Shown in pieces: positions 7,669 to 16,011 of a stretch of 64,000 nt of DNA. How positions within the stretch are numbered: the first letter of the stretch is position 1; each line of letters begins with the position of its first letter. The stretch lies in contig NZ_JACIDY010000001.1 in NCBI RefSeq assembly GCF_014196615.1, positions 186,001 through 250,000 of the forward strand. Reading direction: 5' to 3'. The notes under the pieces are model-generated. The model was not told where the DNA came from. It searched no databases and worked only from the letters and a program-made list of their open reading frames with translations. Position numbers and translations under genes: made by a program. This DNA is from Novosphingobium fluoreni (GTDB lineage Bacteria; Pseudomonadota; Alphaproteobacteria; Sphingomonadales; Sphingomonadaceae).

Positions 7669-8682
7669 CTATGCCCAGCCGGAAAGTTCGCGACGGACGA
7701 GATGCTCCAGCATCGCCATGCCGGGTTCGCCGTCGTTCAGGCAGGTCAGCGTGGCGAAGTCGGTGCCCCCGGCTTCCACGAACGTTTCCTTCGCGCGGAT
7801 CGCCAATTCTTCCAGAGTCTCCAGGCAATCGGCCGAGAAGCCGGGCGCGGCGACGGCCATTCGGCGCACGCCCTGCCGCGCCTCGGCCGCGATCGTCACG
7901 TCCGTCGCTGGCTCAAGCCATTTGGCGCGACCGAAGCGTGATTGGAAAGTGGTGTCGATCCTGAGGCCCGGAAAGCGCGGTGCAAGTGCTTCGCCCAGCA
8001 ATCGCGCGGTCTTGCGGCAGTGGCAGTGATACGGATCGCCCAGTTGCAACGTGCGGGCCGGCATCCCGTGAAACGACAGCAGCAACACTTCGGCGCGGAA
8101 CGCCAGCGCTTCGATCTGGGTGGCAAGGTCTTGCGCCAGCGCGGCGATATAGGCGGGATCATCGTAATAGGGCGGCAGCGTGCGAATGGCCGGCTGCCAG
8201 CGCATCCCCTTCAGTGCGTCACACAAGGCGTCCATCACCGAGGCGTTGGTGGCGGCGGAGTATTGCGGATAGAGCGGAGCGACCAGGATCCGGTCACACC
8301 CTTGCGCCTGCAGCGCGGCGAAGCGGTCCGCCAGCGCAGGCTTGCCATAGCGCATCGCCCAATCGACCACGACGCCATCGCCGATCCGCTCGCGCAAGGC
8401 GCGCGCCTGACGGGCGGTGATCGCAGCCAGGGGGGATCCGTCTTCGCCCCAAACCTGGCGATAGGCATGGGCGGACTTGCTGGGCCGGGTCCGCAGGATC
8501 ACGCCATGCAGGATCGGCTTCCAGATCGCCCTTGGAATTTCCACGACGCGGGGATCGCTCAGAAACTCCGCCAGGTAACGACGCACCGCGGCCGGGTTGG
8601 CGTCTTGCGGCGTACCCAGGTTGACGAGCAGCACCCCGACACGGCCAAGCGCGACACGAGGATGATCAGGCGGCTGAATCAC
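7669..8682 (-). CDS. hemH: Ferrochelatase
   Basis: HemH inserts ferrous iron into protoporphyrin IX, the last step of heme synthesis. The 337-residue product shows the family start VGVLLVNLGTP, the motif YPQYSAATN, the metal-binding LLSFHGMPA with the conserved His, and APGFSADCLETLEEL with the conserved Glu. The frame is open further upstream, but a GTG at 8682 gives the family length and overlaps the upstream gene's stop by four bases (GTGA), so I chose it. The predicted protein is complete. It sits downstream of an unrelated molybdenum hydroxylase subunit, which suggests co-transcription rather than a shared pathway. Confidence 0.95.
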   Translation of the reverse strand: MIQPPDHPRVALGRVGVLLVNLGTPQDANPAAVRRYLAEFLSDPRVVEIPRAIWKPILHGVILRTRPSKSAHAYRQVWGEDGSPLAAITARQARALRERIGDGVVVDWAMRYGKPALADRFAALQAQGCDRILVAPLYPQYSAATNASVMDALCDALKGMRWQPAIRTLPPYYDDPAYIAALAQDLATQIEALAFRAEVLLLSFHGMPARTLQLGDPYHCHCRKTARLLGEALAPRFPGLRIDTTFQSRFGRAKWLEPATDVTIAAEARQGVRRMAVAAPGFSADCLETLEELAIRAKETFVEAGGTDFATLTCLNDGEPGMAMLEHLVRRELSGWA

Positions 8683-10931
8683 ACGTCCTCCGAAAGCAGG
8701 GGTAACTGTCTGAGCCGCAGCCCGGTTGCCGAGAACAGCGCATTGGCAACAGCAGGCGCGACAGCGGCGACGCCCAATGCGCCTGGATCGGCAGGGGCGG
8801 CGCTGCTGGTGATGAAGTTGACGTCGATCGCGGGGCAATCAGCCAGCACCGGCAGGTTCAGCGATGCCAGCCTGCCCGTGACCGGTAGCCCGCCCTCATA
8901 CCCGGTGCTGCAACCCAGCGCCAGGCCAAGGCCGAAGATAAGCCCGCCCTCGATCTGCTGGCGCGCGATGTCGAGGTTCACGATGCGCCCGATATCGGCC
9001 ACGGCGCTCAGGCGGTCTACGGTGACGCCATCGGCATCGCGCCTGGCGCTGGCGACCAGGGCGATGCGGCCACCGCTTTCGGCCGAGCCGATCAGGTGGC
9101 AAGCGATGCCCTGCCCGCTGTTGTCTGCGCCGCCGCCCCAGCCTGACAGCACAGCGACACGCTGGAGGCAGTCGGCAAGGCGCGGATCGTGGCCCAGCAT
9201 CGCCATGCGATAAGCCAGGGGTTCGCGCCCAGCCCGATGGGCCAGCTCGTCCAAAAAGGATTCGACGAAGAAGGCGGTGTAGCCATGCGCATTGCCGCGC
9301 ATCCGGCCGGTCGGCAGCGGCAAGCGCACCGGCACGTGATCGATCGCGAGGTGATCGATCGCATAAGGCGGCATCGCGCCCTCGATCATCATCGGATCGG
9401 CGACTCCCGCAACGGCATCGATAGCGGCGCGCGGACTGTCCGCATGCAGCAGCCTTCGGCCGAATTCGCGCGCGGTGGCGGGTGCGACGATGCGGGCGCG
9501 CAGGCCACCCAGCCGTCCCGTCGCGTCGACGTTCGCGCCCAGCACGGCGGCCACCGGCGGACGGGGGTGGCCGACGATGTGCTCCTGCTTGCGCGACCAG
9601 GTGAGTTGCACCGGACGCTGGCAAGCGCGAGCGATCAGGGCGACTTCGCCGGCGTGGTCATTCTCCAGCCGACGATCGAAGCTGCCGCCCAGCGGCATCG
9701 GATAGAGCGTCACCGCCGCAACATCGATCCCCAGCGCCCGGGCGGCGATTTCGCGCGCGGCTTGCGGAGCCTGGGTGCCGATCCACAATTCCAGATGGCC
9801 GTCCTTGAAGCGGGCGGTGGCACTGGCGGTTTCGATGCTGGCGTGAAGCGCGGGCTGCACTTCGTAGCGTAGTTGCAGAGGGAGGCGGCCGGTGAGGAAG
9901 GCGTCAGGATCGCCACGCTCGGCCAGGCGGGTGGCCGTGCCGGTTTGCATCGCGGTTTCCATCGCCTGGTCGATCGTGGCGCTGTCCGCCCGGTCGGTGG
10001 AGGTGAACCCCGCATCGATCCGCGTCAGGGCTTGGTCCGCCGCCCACCACGTGGAGGCGACGGCGGCGATCCATCCGCGATTGCGCACCAGTGTAATCAA
10101 GCCGCGCACGCCGTTCGCAGCAGTCTTGTCGTAATCGGCCAGCGCGCTTTCGCCAATCGGGCCGTGCCGGATCGAGGCATAGACCATCCCCGGCAGTCGC
10201 ACGTCGCCCGCGAACACAAGGCTGCCGTCCACTTTGGCGGGCAGATCGAGCCGCGGATAGGCCATGGGTACGCCAGGTCTTTCCGCTGGCGGCGCATCCC
10301 GCAGCGGCGGCGATCGAGGTGGATCGAGCGCGGCCGCTGCGCGCGCCAGGGAGCCAAACGGCAGGCGCTTTCCTTTGTGAACCACAAACCCGTCCTTGGC
10401 ATCGCATTCGCGCCAATCGACATCCCAACGCTCTGCCGCCGCCATGCACAACAGCGCCCGCGCCATCGCCGCCGCCGCTCTTGCGGGGCCTTCGTAAGCG
10501 GCCAGCGCGGTGCCATCGGCGGTGACGGTGAAGGTGTGATCCTGCGCCCAGCGGCGGACCAGCGCCGCATCATCGCCCAGCAGCGCGTCGGGCATGGCCG
10601 GCATCGTCAGTTCCGCCCAGCGCGAGGCGAGCGGGACATTGGCATAGAGCGGGCTGGGCGGCGCGGGCTCCACCGCGACCCGACGCCAGTCCGCGCCCAT
10701 CTCGTAAGCGATGATCTGCGGGATCAGCGTGGTGACGCCCTGCCCCATCTCCACTTGCGGCACCGCCACGGTGACGACCCCGTCATCGGCAAGCTTGATC
10801 CAGGCATCGAACGCCACCTCGTCCCGGCCCGGCGGCAGAGGCAAGGCATAGCGGCGCGGGCGCAGCGCATAGCCGACCACCAACGCGCCAGCGGCCAGCC
10901 CTCCGACCAGAACGCCGCGACGGCTGGCCAT
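8679..10931 (-). CDS. Molybdopterin-binding aldehyde/isoquinoline oxidoreductase large subunit (orphan)
   Basis: This 750-residue protein belongs to the xanthine dehydrogenase superfamily, in the isoquinoline 1-oxidoreductase beta-subunit branch. The N-terminus MASRRGVLVGGLAAGALVVG has a twin-arginine-like start and a hydrophobic stretch, so export or membrane anchoring is likely. Molybdopterin-domain features include VEMGQGVTTLIPQIIAYEMG near residue 65, LPLGGSFDRRLENDH in the middle and a C-terminal substrate-binding half. The usual partner, a small 2Fe-2S subunit, is not adjacent on either side, nor is a FAD subunit. It must borrow partners from elsewhere or receive electrons another way. 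hemH overlaps its stop codon. Confidence 0.82.
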   Translation of the reverse strand: MASRRGVLVGGLAAGALVVGYALRPRRYALPLPPGRDEVAFDAWIKLADDGVVTVAVPQVEMGQGVTTLIPQIIAYEMGADWRRVAVEPAPPSPLYANVPLASRWAELTMPAMPDALLGDDAALVRRWAQDHTFTVTADGTALAAYEGPARAAAAMARALLCMAAAERWDVDWRECDAKDGFVVHKGKRLPFGSLARAAAALDPPRSPPLRDAPPAERPGVPMAYPRLDLPAKVDGSLVFAGDVRLPGMVYASIRHGPIGESALADYDKTAANGVRGLITLVRNRGWIAAVASTWWAADQALTRIDAGFTSTDRADSATIDQAMETAMQTGTATRLAERGDPDAFLTGRLPLQLRYEVQPALHASIETASATARFKDGHLELWIGTQAPQAAREIAARALGIDVAAVTLYPMPLGGSFDRRLENDHAGEVALIARACQRPVQLTWSRKQEHIVGHPRPPVAAVLGANVDATGRLGGLRARIVAPATAREFGRRLLHADSPRAAIDAVAGVADPMMIEGAMPPYAIDHLAIDHVPVRLPLPTGRMRGNAHGYTAFFVESFLDELAHRAGREPLAYRMAMLGHDPRLADCLQRVAVLSGWGGGADNSGQGIACHLIGSAESGGRIALVASARRDADGVTVDRLSAVADIGRIVNLDIARQQIEGGLIFGLGLALGCSTGYEGGLPVTGRLASLNLPVLADCPAIDVNFITSSAAPADPGALGVAAVAPAVANALFSATGLRLRQLPLLSEDV

Positions 10932-10952
10932 GCCTTTAGCGAACCACCCGCA

Positions 10953-11933
10953 TCAGCGCGCCGCCAGCCATGCGGAAACGTGTGCGGCGATCTGCGCGAA
11001 CGCCTGCGCTTGCGGACCATCCCCGGCGGCAGGTGGCGTTCCCGCATCGCTGTCTCGGCGGATCGAAATGTCCAGCGGGATGCGCCCCAGGAAGGCGTGG
11101 CTACCGCTCTTCGCCGTCTCTTCCGCACCACCATGACCGAACGGATCGCTGACTTCGCCGCAGTGGGGGCAAGCGTAACCGGCCATGTTCTCGACCATGC
11201 CGATCACCGGCACGCCGCCCTTGTCGAACAGGCCGATCGCGCGGGTAGCGTCGATCAGCGCCAGGTCCTGCGGCGTGGAGACGATCACCGCGCCATCGGG
11301 CTTGTAGCGCTGCAGCATGGTCAGCTGGATGTCACCGGTGCCGGGCGGCAGGTCGACGATCAGCACGTCCACCCCGCTCCAGTCGCCATCCAGCATCTGG
11401 CCCAGCGCATTGCCCGCCATCGCCCCGCGCCAGGCGATCGCCTGTCCGGCATCGACCAGGTGCGCGATCGACAAGACCGGCACGCCGTAAGGGCTTTGAA
11501 CCGGGATCAGCGTCTTTTCCCGCGCGGTGGGTTTCAGCCCTTCCGTGCCGAGCAGCCGCGCTTGCGAGGGGCCGTAGATATCGGCATCCACCATGCCGAC
11601 CTTGTGGCCGGCCCGGGCCAGGGCAACGGCCAGGTTGGTCGAAACGGTGGACTTGCCCACGCCTCCCTTGCCCGAGGCGACGGCGATGATCCGGGGCCGG
11701 GCTGCCGGGGTCGCCTTCTCCGCCGTCATCGCAACGCGCACTTCGGTGATGTCCGGCGCCTGCGCCAGTGCCGACTGCGCCTCTGCTTCCAAGGCCGTGC
11801 GCGCCGCTGCATCCAGACCGGAGGCATCCAGCACCAGGGTGACGCGGCCATCCGCCAGACGCAGCGAGGCAAGCCGTTCAAGGACTTGCGCGGGTAGACG
11901 GGCTTTCAGAAGGTCAGCAGGCTCGCTGGACAT
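10953..11933 (-). CDS. mrp: Mrp/ApbC-type iron-sulfur cluster carrier ATPase
   Basis: The 326-residue product is a Mrp/NBP35 P-loop ATPase that carries and delivers iron-sulfur clusters in the cytoplasm. Residues 1-75 form a MIP18/DUF59-like domain. The deviant Walker A is GKGGVGKSTVSTNLAVALA, followed by VDADIYGPS (switch I), IVDLPPGTGD (Walker B region) and VENMAGYACPHCG with the CxxC pair that bridges a cluster. It is divergent from hflK with 91 bases between the start codons. Placement beside heme and molybdenum-hydroxylase genes is suggestive but not proof of a shared role. Confidence 0.93.
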   Translation of the reverse strand: MSSEPADLLKARLPAQVLERLASLRLADGRVTLVLDASGLDAAARTALEAEAQSALAQAPDITEVRVAMTAEKATPAARPRIIAVASGKGGVGKSTVSTNLAVALARAGHKVGMVDADIYGPSQARLLGTEGLKPTAREKTLIPVQSPYGVPVLSIAHLVDAGQAIAWRGAMAGNALGQMLDGDWSGVDVLIVDLPPGTGDIQLTMLQRYKPDGAVIVSTPQDLALIDATRAIGLFDKGGVPVIGMVENMAGYACPHCGEVSDPFGHGGAEETAKSGSHAFLGRIPLDISIRRDSDAGTPPAAGDGPQAQAFAQIAAHVSAWLAAR

Positions 11934-12024
11934 GGGCTCTCCGGGTGGCGAAGCCGTCCCCTAGCAAGGAAAAAGCACAAGAAGGACACTGTTTTTAGCG
12001 GAGACCCGTTCCTATAACGAACGC

Positions 12025-13251
12025 ATGAAAATTACAGGTGGTGGATTGTTGCGCGGCGCGCTGGCCATGTCCGGGCGTCGCAGCCCATGGGGCGGGGGCG
12101 ACAAAGGCGGCAGTGGCGACGGCGACGGCGCGGGGGCTGCCAGCGGCTCCGGCGGCGATGGCGGCTCAGAGGAAGGCCCTGCATCCCCGCCTGAGCGTGG
12201 GCCGCGCAATCCCTGGCTTCCGCCCAGCAGCACGCCGGGGGAAAAGCCGCGCCGGGCCGCCAGTATTGAGGATATCTTTAAGCAGCGCGAACAGCGCCGC
12301 ACCGGCGGAGGTGGCGGCAATGGTGGTGGCCGTCCCGGGGGCGGGATGCCCCGCATGCCGGTTCGCCCCGATGGCAAGAGCTGGCTGCCCCTGATCGTGG
12401 CGGGCGTCGCGCTCGTATGGCTGGGCGTCACCAGCGTGCACATGGTCGGCCCCAAGGAAGAGGGCGTCGTCACCACGTTCGGCAAGTATGCCCGCACGAT
12501 CGGCCCCGGCGTCTCGATCACGCTCCCCGCGCCGATCCAGTCGGTGGAGGTGACCGACGTCACCTCGATCCAGCGCTACACCATCCCCGATGGCGAGGGT
12601 GAGAAGCTGATGCTCACCAGCGATCAGAACCTAGTCGACCTCTCCTATCTGGTGCGCTGGAACATCAAGAACCTGATGGACTACCGCTTCCGCCTGTCAG
12701 ACCCTGAGGACACCGTACGCGAAGTGGCAGAGGCGGCGATGCGCTCCGCCATCGCGGAAGTCTCGCTGGACGGCGCGTTGTCTGGCGCGGGCCGTGCCCA
12801 AGTGGAACAGGCCGTGCGCGACCGGATGCAGCGCGTTCTGGATTTCTATCGCGCCGGCGTGGTCATCCAGGGTGTCGAGATCAAGAAGGCCGATCCGCCC
12901 GCCAAAGTGATCGGCGCGTTCCAGCAGGTGACGTCCGCGCAGCAGGATGCCGAACGTGATCGCTCCAATGCGCGCGCCTGGGCCCAGCAGCTGCTCGCCC
13001 GCGCGCAGGGTGATGCCGCTGCGTTCGACAAGGTGTACGAACAGTACAGGCTTGCGCCCGAAGTCACGCGGCGACGCATGTATTATGAAACGATGGAGCG
13101 CGTGCTGAGCAATAACGACAAGGTGATCGTCGAATCCAACGGCGTGACGCCTTACCTGCCCCTTCCCGAGGTGCGCCGCCGCAGCAACAATGCCGAGGCT
13201 ACACCAACGCCTGCGCCATCCGCGACGCCGACGACGGGAGCCGTGCAGTGA
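12025..13251 (+). CDS. hflK: HflK, membrane regulator of the FtsH protease
   Basis: HflK pairs with HflC in a large SPFH complex that surrounds and restrains FtsH at the inner membrane. The 408-residue protein has a Gly/Pro-rich N-terminal cytoplasmic tail, one membrane segment (about residues 115-135, WLPLIVAGVALVWLGVTSVHM), then a stomatin/prohibitin domain starting VGPKEEGVVTTFGKY and a coiled-coil region with Ala-rich ARAQGDAAAFDKVYEQY. An alternative ATG at 12067 begins MSGRRSPWGGGDKGG, which resembles the usual family start, so the true start may be 14 codons later; neither has a strong ribosome binding site. hflC overlaps by four bases. Confidence 0.93.
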   Translation: MKITGGGLLRGALAMSGRRSPWGGGDKGGSGDGDGAGAASGSGGDGGSEEGPASPPERGPRNPWLPPSSTPGEKPRRAASIEDIFKQREQRRTGGGGGNGGGRPGGGMPRMPVRPDGKSWLPLIVAGVALVWLGVTSVHMVGPKEEGVVTTFGKYARTIGPGVSITLPAPIQSVEVTDVTSIQRYTIPDGEGEKLMLTSDQNLVDLSYLVRWNIKNLMDYRFRLSDPEDTVREVAEAAMRSAIAEVSLDGALSGAGRAQVEQAVRDRMQRVLDFYRAGVVIQGVEIKKADPPAKVIGAFQQVTSAQQDAERDRSNARAWAQQLLARAQGDAAAFDKVYEQYRLAPEVTRRRMYYETMERVLSNNDKVIVESNGVTPYLPLPEVRRRSNNAEATPTPAPSATPTTGAVQ

Positions 13252-14087
13252 CCGATATCTGGCAACAGTACAAAGCCCCGTTGATCGCCGCCGCCGTGGC
13301 AGTGGTGGTTCTGCTCTCCAGCGTCATCATGGTGCCGGAAGAACAACAGGCCGTCGTGGTCCGCTTTGGCGAGCCGGTGCGCGTGATCAACCGCTATCGG
13401 CCCAACGTGCCCTATGGCAGCACAGGCGCCGGTCTGTCGCTGCGCATCCCCTTCGCCGAGCGAGTGATCCGCATCGACAAACGGTTGCTTTCGCTCGACA
13501 TGCAGCCCCAGCAAGTGCTCTCCACCGATCAGCTGCGGCTGAACGTGGATGCCTATGCGCGCTTCCGTGTGATCGATCCGGTCAAGATGGTGCGCACCGC
13601 TGGTTCGCCAGAACGGGTGCAGGAACAGCTTGAGCCGATCATGACCTCGGTGTTGCGCCAGGAACTGGGCAAGCGCACGTTCCGCTCGTTGCTGACGGCG
13701 GAGCGCGGTCAGGCCATGGAAAACATCCGCAGGGGCCTCGACCAGGAAGCGCGTGAATATGGCGCCCAGATCGTCGACGTGCGGATCAAGCGCGCCGATC
13801 TGCCCGAAGGCTCGCTGGAAAGCGCGTTCACCCGGATGCAGGCCGCGCGTGAGCAGGAATCGACCACGATCCGCGCTCAGGGCCAGAAGCAGGCGCAGAT
13901 CACCCGCGCCGAGGCCGAGGCGCAGGCCGCCAAGACCTATGCCGAAAGCTTTGGCAAGGATCCCAAGTTCTACGACTTCTATCGCGCCATGCAGAGCTAC
14001 GACTTCGCCTTCGCCCAAGGCGATAGCGCCACCACCATCGTGCTCTCGCCCGACAATTCGTACCTGAAGGAGTTCAAGGGCCAGTAA
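13248..14087 (+). CDS. hflC: HflC, membrane regulator of the FtsH protease
   Basis: This 279-residue partner of HflK has an N-terminal membrane segment (about residues 9-27) and a prohibitin domain that begins VPEEQQAVVVRFGEPV. The conserved stretch REYGAQIVDVRIKRADLPE is present, followed by the helical tail with AEAEAQAAKTYAESFGKDPKFYDFYR and the typical C-terminus DSYLKEF-like (NSYLKEFKGQ). The GTG start lies within the end of hflK (GTGA overlap), so the two are translated together. The next gene, a DegP protease, is a functional neighbour in envelope quality control. Confidence 0.95.
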   Translation: MTDIWQQYKAPLIAAAVAVVVLLSSVIMVPEEQQAVVVRFGEPVRVINRYRPNVPYGSTGAGLSLRIPFAERVIRIDKRLLSLDMQPQQVLSTDQLRLNVDAYARFRVIDPVKMVRTAGSPERVQEQLEPIMTSVLRQELGKRTFRSLLTAERGQAMENIRRGLDQEAREYGAQIVDVRIKRADLPEGSLESAFTRMQAAREQESTTIRAQGQKQAQITRAEAEAQAAKTYAESFGKDPKFYDFYRAMQSYDFAFAQGDSATTIVLSPDNSYLKEFKGQ

Positions 14088-14151
14088 TTTTCCGGTCCAG
14101 TGATCCTTGGGGCCAGTGACCCGGCAATGTTTCCCGTAAACCTACACTTCG

Positions 14152-14176
14152 GGAACACCGCCATTCAATACCGGTT
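14152..14176 (+). promoter_or_regulatory. Possible ECF/EcfG-type promoter upstream of the DegP protease
   Basis: The sequence GGAAC, 16 bases, then GGTT resembles the alphaproteobacterial general-stress sigma (EcfG) consensus GGAAC-N16/17-CGTT with one mismatch in the -10. It is 90 bases upstream of the chosen start of the protease. An envelope-stress gene is a sensible target, but the match is short and unproven. Confidence 0.3.
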
Positions 14177-14265
14177 AAGCCGCCGACGCCTGAATCGTTC
14201 GGGCTTGGATCGGTAAGCTGGAAAGCCCGGGTGCCACGGCGCCCGTATTGGAGGAAATAAAGGAC

Positions 14266-15810
14266 GTGAAGCCTGTGCGTTATGCTTACGGATTGACCAC
14301 CGCCCTCCTCGTCGGCGGCGCGACCGCCTCGCTTGTCACCGGCTTGCCTGCCGGCGCGCAAGTTGCCCAGAACGAGGCCAGCCAGATGACGAACGTCGTC
14401 CCGCGCGCCGGTGCGCCGGGCAGCTTCGCCGATCTGACCGCGCAGCTCGCCCCTGCCGTCGTCAACATCTCCACGCGACAGCGCGTTCAGGTTCAGACGC
14501 AGAACCCCTTCGCGGGGACGCCCTTCGAAGGCATGTTCGGCGGTCAGGGCGGCGGCGGTGGCGGCCAGACGCGTGAAGCACAGTCGCTGGGCTCTGGCTT
14601 CATCATCTCGGCTGACGGCTACATCGTCACCAACAATCACGTGATCACAGCCGACGGCAAAGGCGCGCAGGTGGAATCGATCACCGTCACCATGCCGGAT
14701 GGCACCGATTATCCCGCAAAGCTGGTGGGCAAGGACCCCGAATCCGACCTGGCGGTGCTGAAGATCAGCGCCTCGAAGGCATTGCCGTTTGTGAAGTTCG
14801 GCGATTCCAGCAAGGCCCGCGTGGGTGACTGGGTGGTCGCGATTGGCAACCCCTTCGCGCTGGGCGGCACGGTGACGGCGGGCATCATCTCGGCCGTCTA
14901 CCGCAACACCGGTGGCGGCGCATACGATCGCTATATCCAGACCGACGCCTCGATCAATCGCGGCAACTCCGGCGGTCCGCTGTTCGATATGAACGGCCAG
15001 GTCGTGGGCATCAACAACGCCATCTTCTCGCCCACTGGCGGCAGCGTCGGCATCGGTTTCGCCATCCCGGCCGAAACCGCCGCACCGATCGTGCAAAAGC
15101 TGATCAAGGGCGTCGCGATCGAGCGTGGCTATCTGGGCATCCAGATCCAGCCCGTGACCGAAGATCTCGCCGCATCGCTGGGTATCGCCCGCAATCGCGG
15201 TGAATTCGTTCAGGCGGTGACGCCGGGCGGCGCGGCGGCGGCGGCGGGTCTTCAGGCCGGTGACGTCGTAGTGCGGATCGACGGCAAGGACGTGACGCGT
15301 GAGCAGACGCTCAGCTTCATCGTCGCCAACGAACGGCCTGGCACACGCATCCCGATCGAGGTTGTCCGCAACGGCAAGACGATCACGCTCAATGCCACGG
15401 TCGGCAAGCGCCCGACGCAGGAGCAGTTGGCGCAGGAGGACTTCGGCAACGCCCCCGGCCAGGATCAGGACGACCTGACGCAGCCCCAGCAGGATCAGAA
15501 TCCAGCTATATCGAACCAGGCTCTGGGCTTTTCGGCCATCGCCCTCACGCCCACGATCGCGCGCCAGCTAGGTGCTGCGGACGGTACGCGCGGCGTGGTG
15601 GTGACGGCGGTCGATCCCAGTTCCGATGCCGGCCAGAAGGGCCTGCGCCGGGGTGATATCATCCTGTCGGTCAACTATCAGAACGTGGTCGGCCCGCAAG
15701 ACCTCGACGCCGCCGCCCGCGCAGCCAAGAGTTCCAACCGCGATGCCGTGCTGCTGCGCGTCCAGCGCCGTGGCCAGCCCGCCGCTTATCTGCCGGTACG
15801 CATTCGCTGA
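14266..15810 (+). CDS. degP: Do/DegP-type periplasmic serine protease (HtrA family)
   Basis: This 514-residue protease degrades or refolds damaged envelope proteins. A signal peptide (LTTALLVGGATASLVTGLPAGAQ) is followed by a trypsin-like domain with the triad in NNHVITADG (His), ESDLAVLKI (Asp) and NRGNSGGPLF (Ser), then two PDZ domains (GYLGIQIQPV and later ALGFSAIALTPTIARQLG). A Gln/Asp-rich linker joins the PDZ domains. The frame extends to a TTG at 14248, but that codon lies against GGAGGAAA, which looks like the ribosome binding site for the GTG at 14266. It follows hflKC and ends at a strong terminator. Confidence 0.94.
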   Translation: MKPVRYAYGLTTALLVGGATASLVTGLPAGAQVAQNEASQMTNVVPRAGAPGSFADLTAQLAPAVVNISTRQRVQVQTQNPFAGTPFEGMFGGQGGGGGGQTREAQSLGSGFIISADGYIVTNNHVITADGKGAQVESITVTMPDGTDYPAKLVGKDPESDLAVLKISASKALPFVKFGDSSKARVGDWVVAIGNPFALGGTVTAGIISAVYRNTGGGAYDRYIQTDASINRGNSGGPLFDMNGQVVGINNAIFSPTGGSVGIGFAIPAETAAPIVQKLIKGVAIERGYLGIQIQPVTEDLAASLGIARNRGEFVQAVTPGGAAAAAGLQAGDVVVRIDGKDVTREQTLSFIVANERPGTRIPIEVVRNGKTITLNATVGKRPTQEQLAQEDFGNAPGQDQDDLTQPQQDQNPAISNQALGFSAIALTPTIARQLGAADGTRGVVVTAVDPSSDAGQKGLRRGDIILSVNYQNVVGPQDLDAAARAAKSSNRDAVLLRVQRRGQPAAYLPVRIR

Positions 15811-15821
15811 TCGGGGCACAT

Positions 15822-15869
15822 CGGCAATAAGAAAAGCCGCCGGGAAACCGGCGGCTTTTCTTATTGCCG
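15822..15869. terminator. Perfect 22-bp inverted repeat, bidirectional terminator
   Basis: Two perfectly complementary 22-base arms (15822-15843 and 15848-15869) flank a GAAA tetraloop. The GC core GCCGCCGG/CCGGCGGC is followed by TTTTCTTATT, and preceded by its complement, so the hairpin could end transcription in either direction. It closes the degP unit 12 bases after the stop codon and faces the convergent PBP1A gene. Confidence 0.9.
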
Positions 15870-15886
15870 ACGCCAGTCCTGTCCAA

Positions 15887-15967
15887 TCCCGTTCGTGTCG
15901 AGCTTAGTCGAGACATGCTCGCGCCAATACCCGTGTCTCGACTACGCTCGACACGAGCGGAACGGGA
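15887..15967. repeat. Sphingomonad-type interspersed palindrome
   Basis: Two imperfect inverted arms, 15887-15916 and 15932-15967, contain the motif TGTCGAGC-N-TAGTCGAGACA in opposite orientation around a 15-base spacer. Short repeats with this GTGTCGAG...GTCGAGACA core are, from memory, widespread between genes in sphingomonad genomes. Here it sits between the convergent degP and PBP1A genes, next to the terminator. Confidence 0.7.
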
Positions 15968-16011
15968 CGAAGTTCAAACCTGATGAACGGATGCGCGAAC
16001 GCGCCCCGCCC

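Noticed and set aside
9873..11897. Open frame of 674 codons on the plus strand
   Set aside because: Antisense to the molybdenum hydroxylase subunit and mrp; crosses both genes and their junction without any domain.
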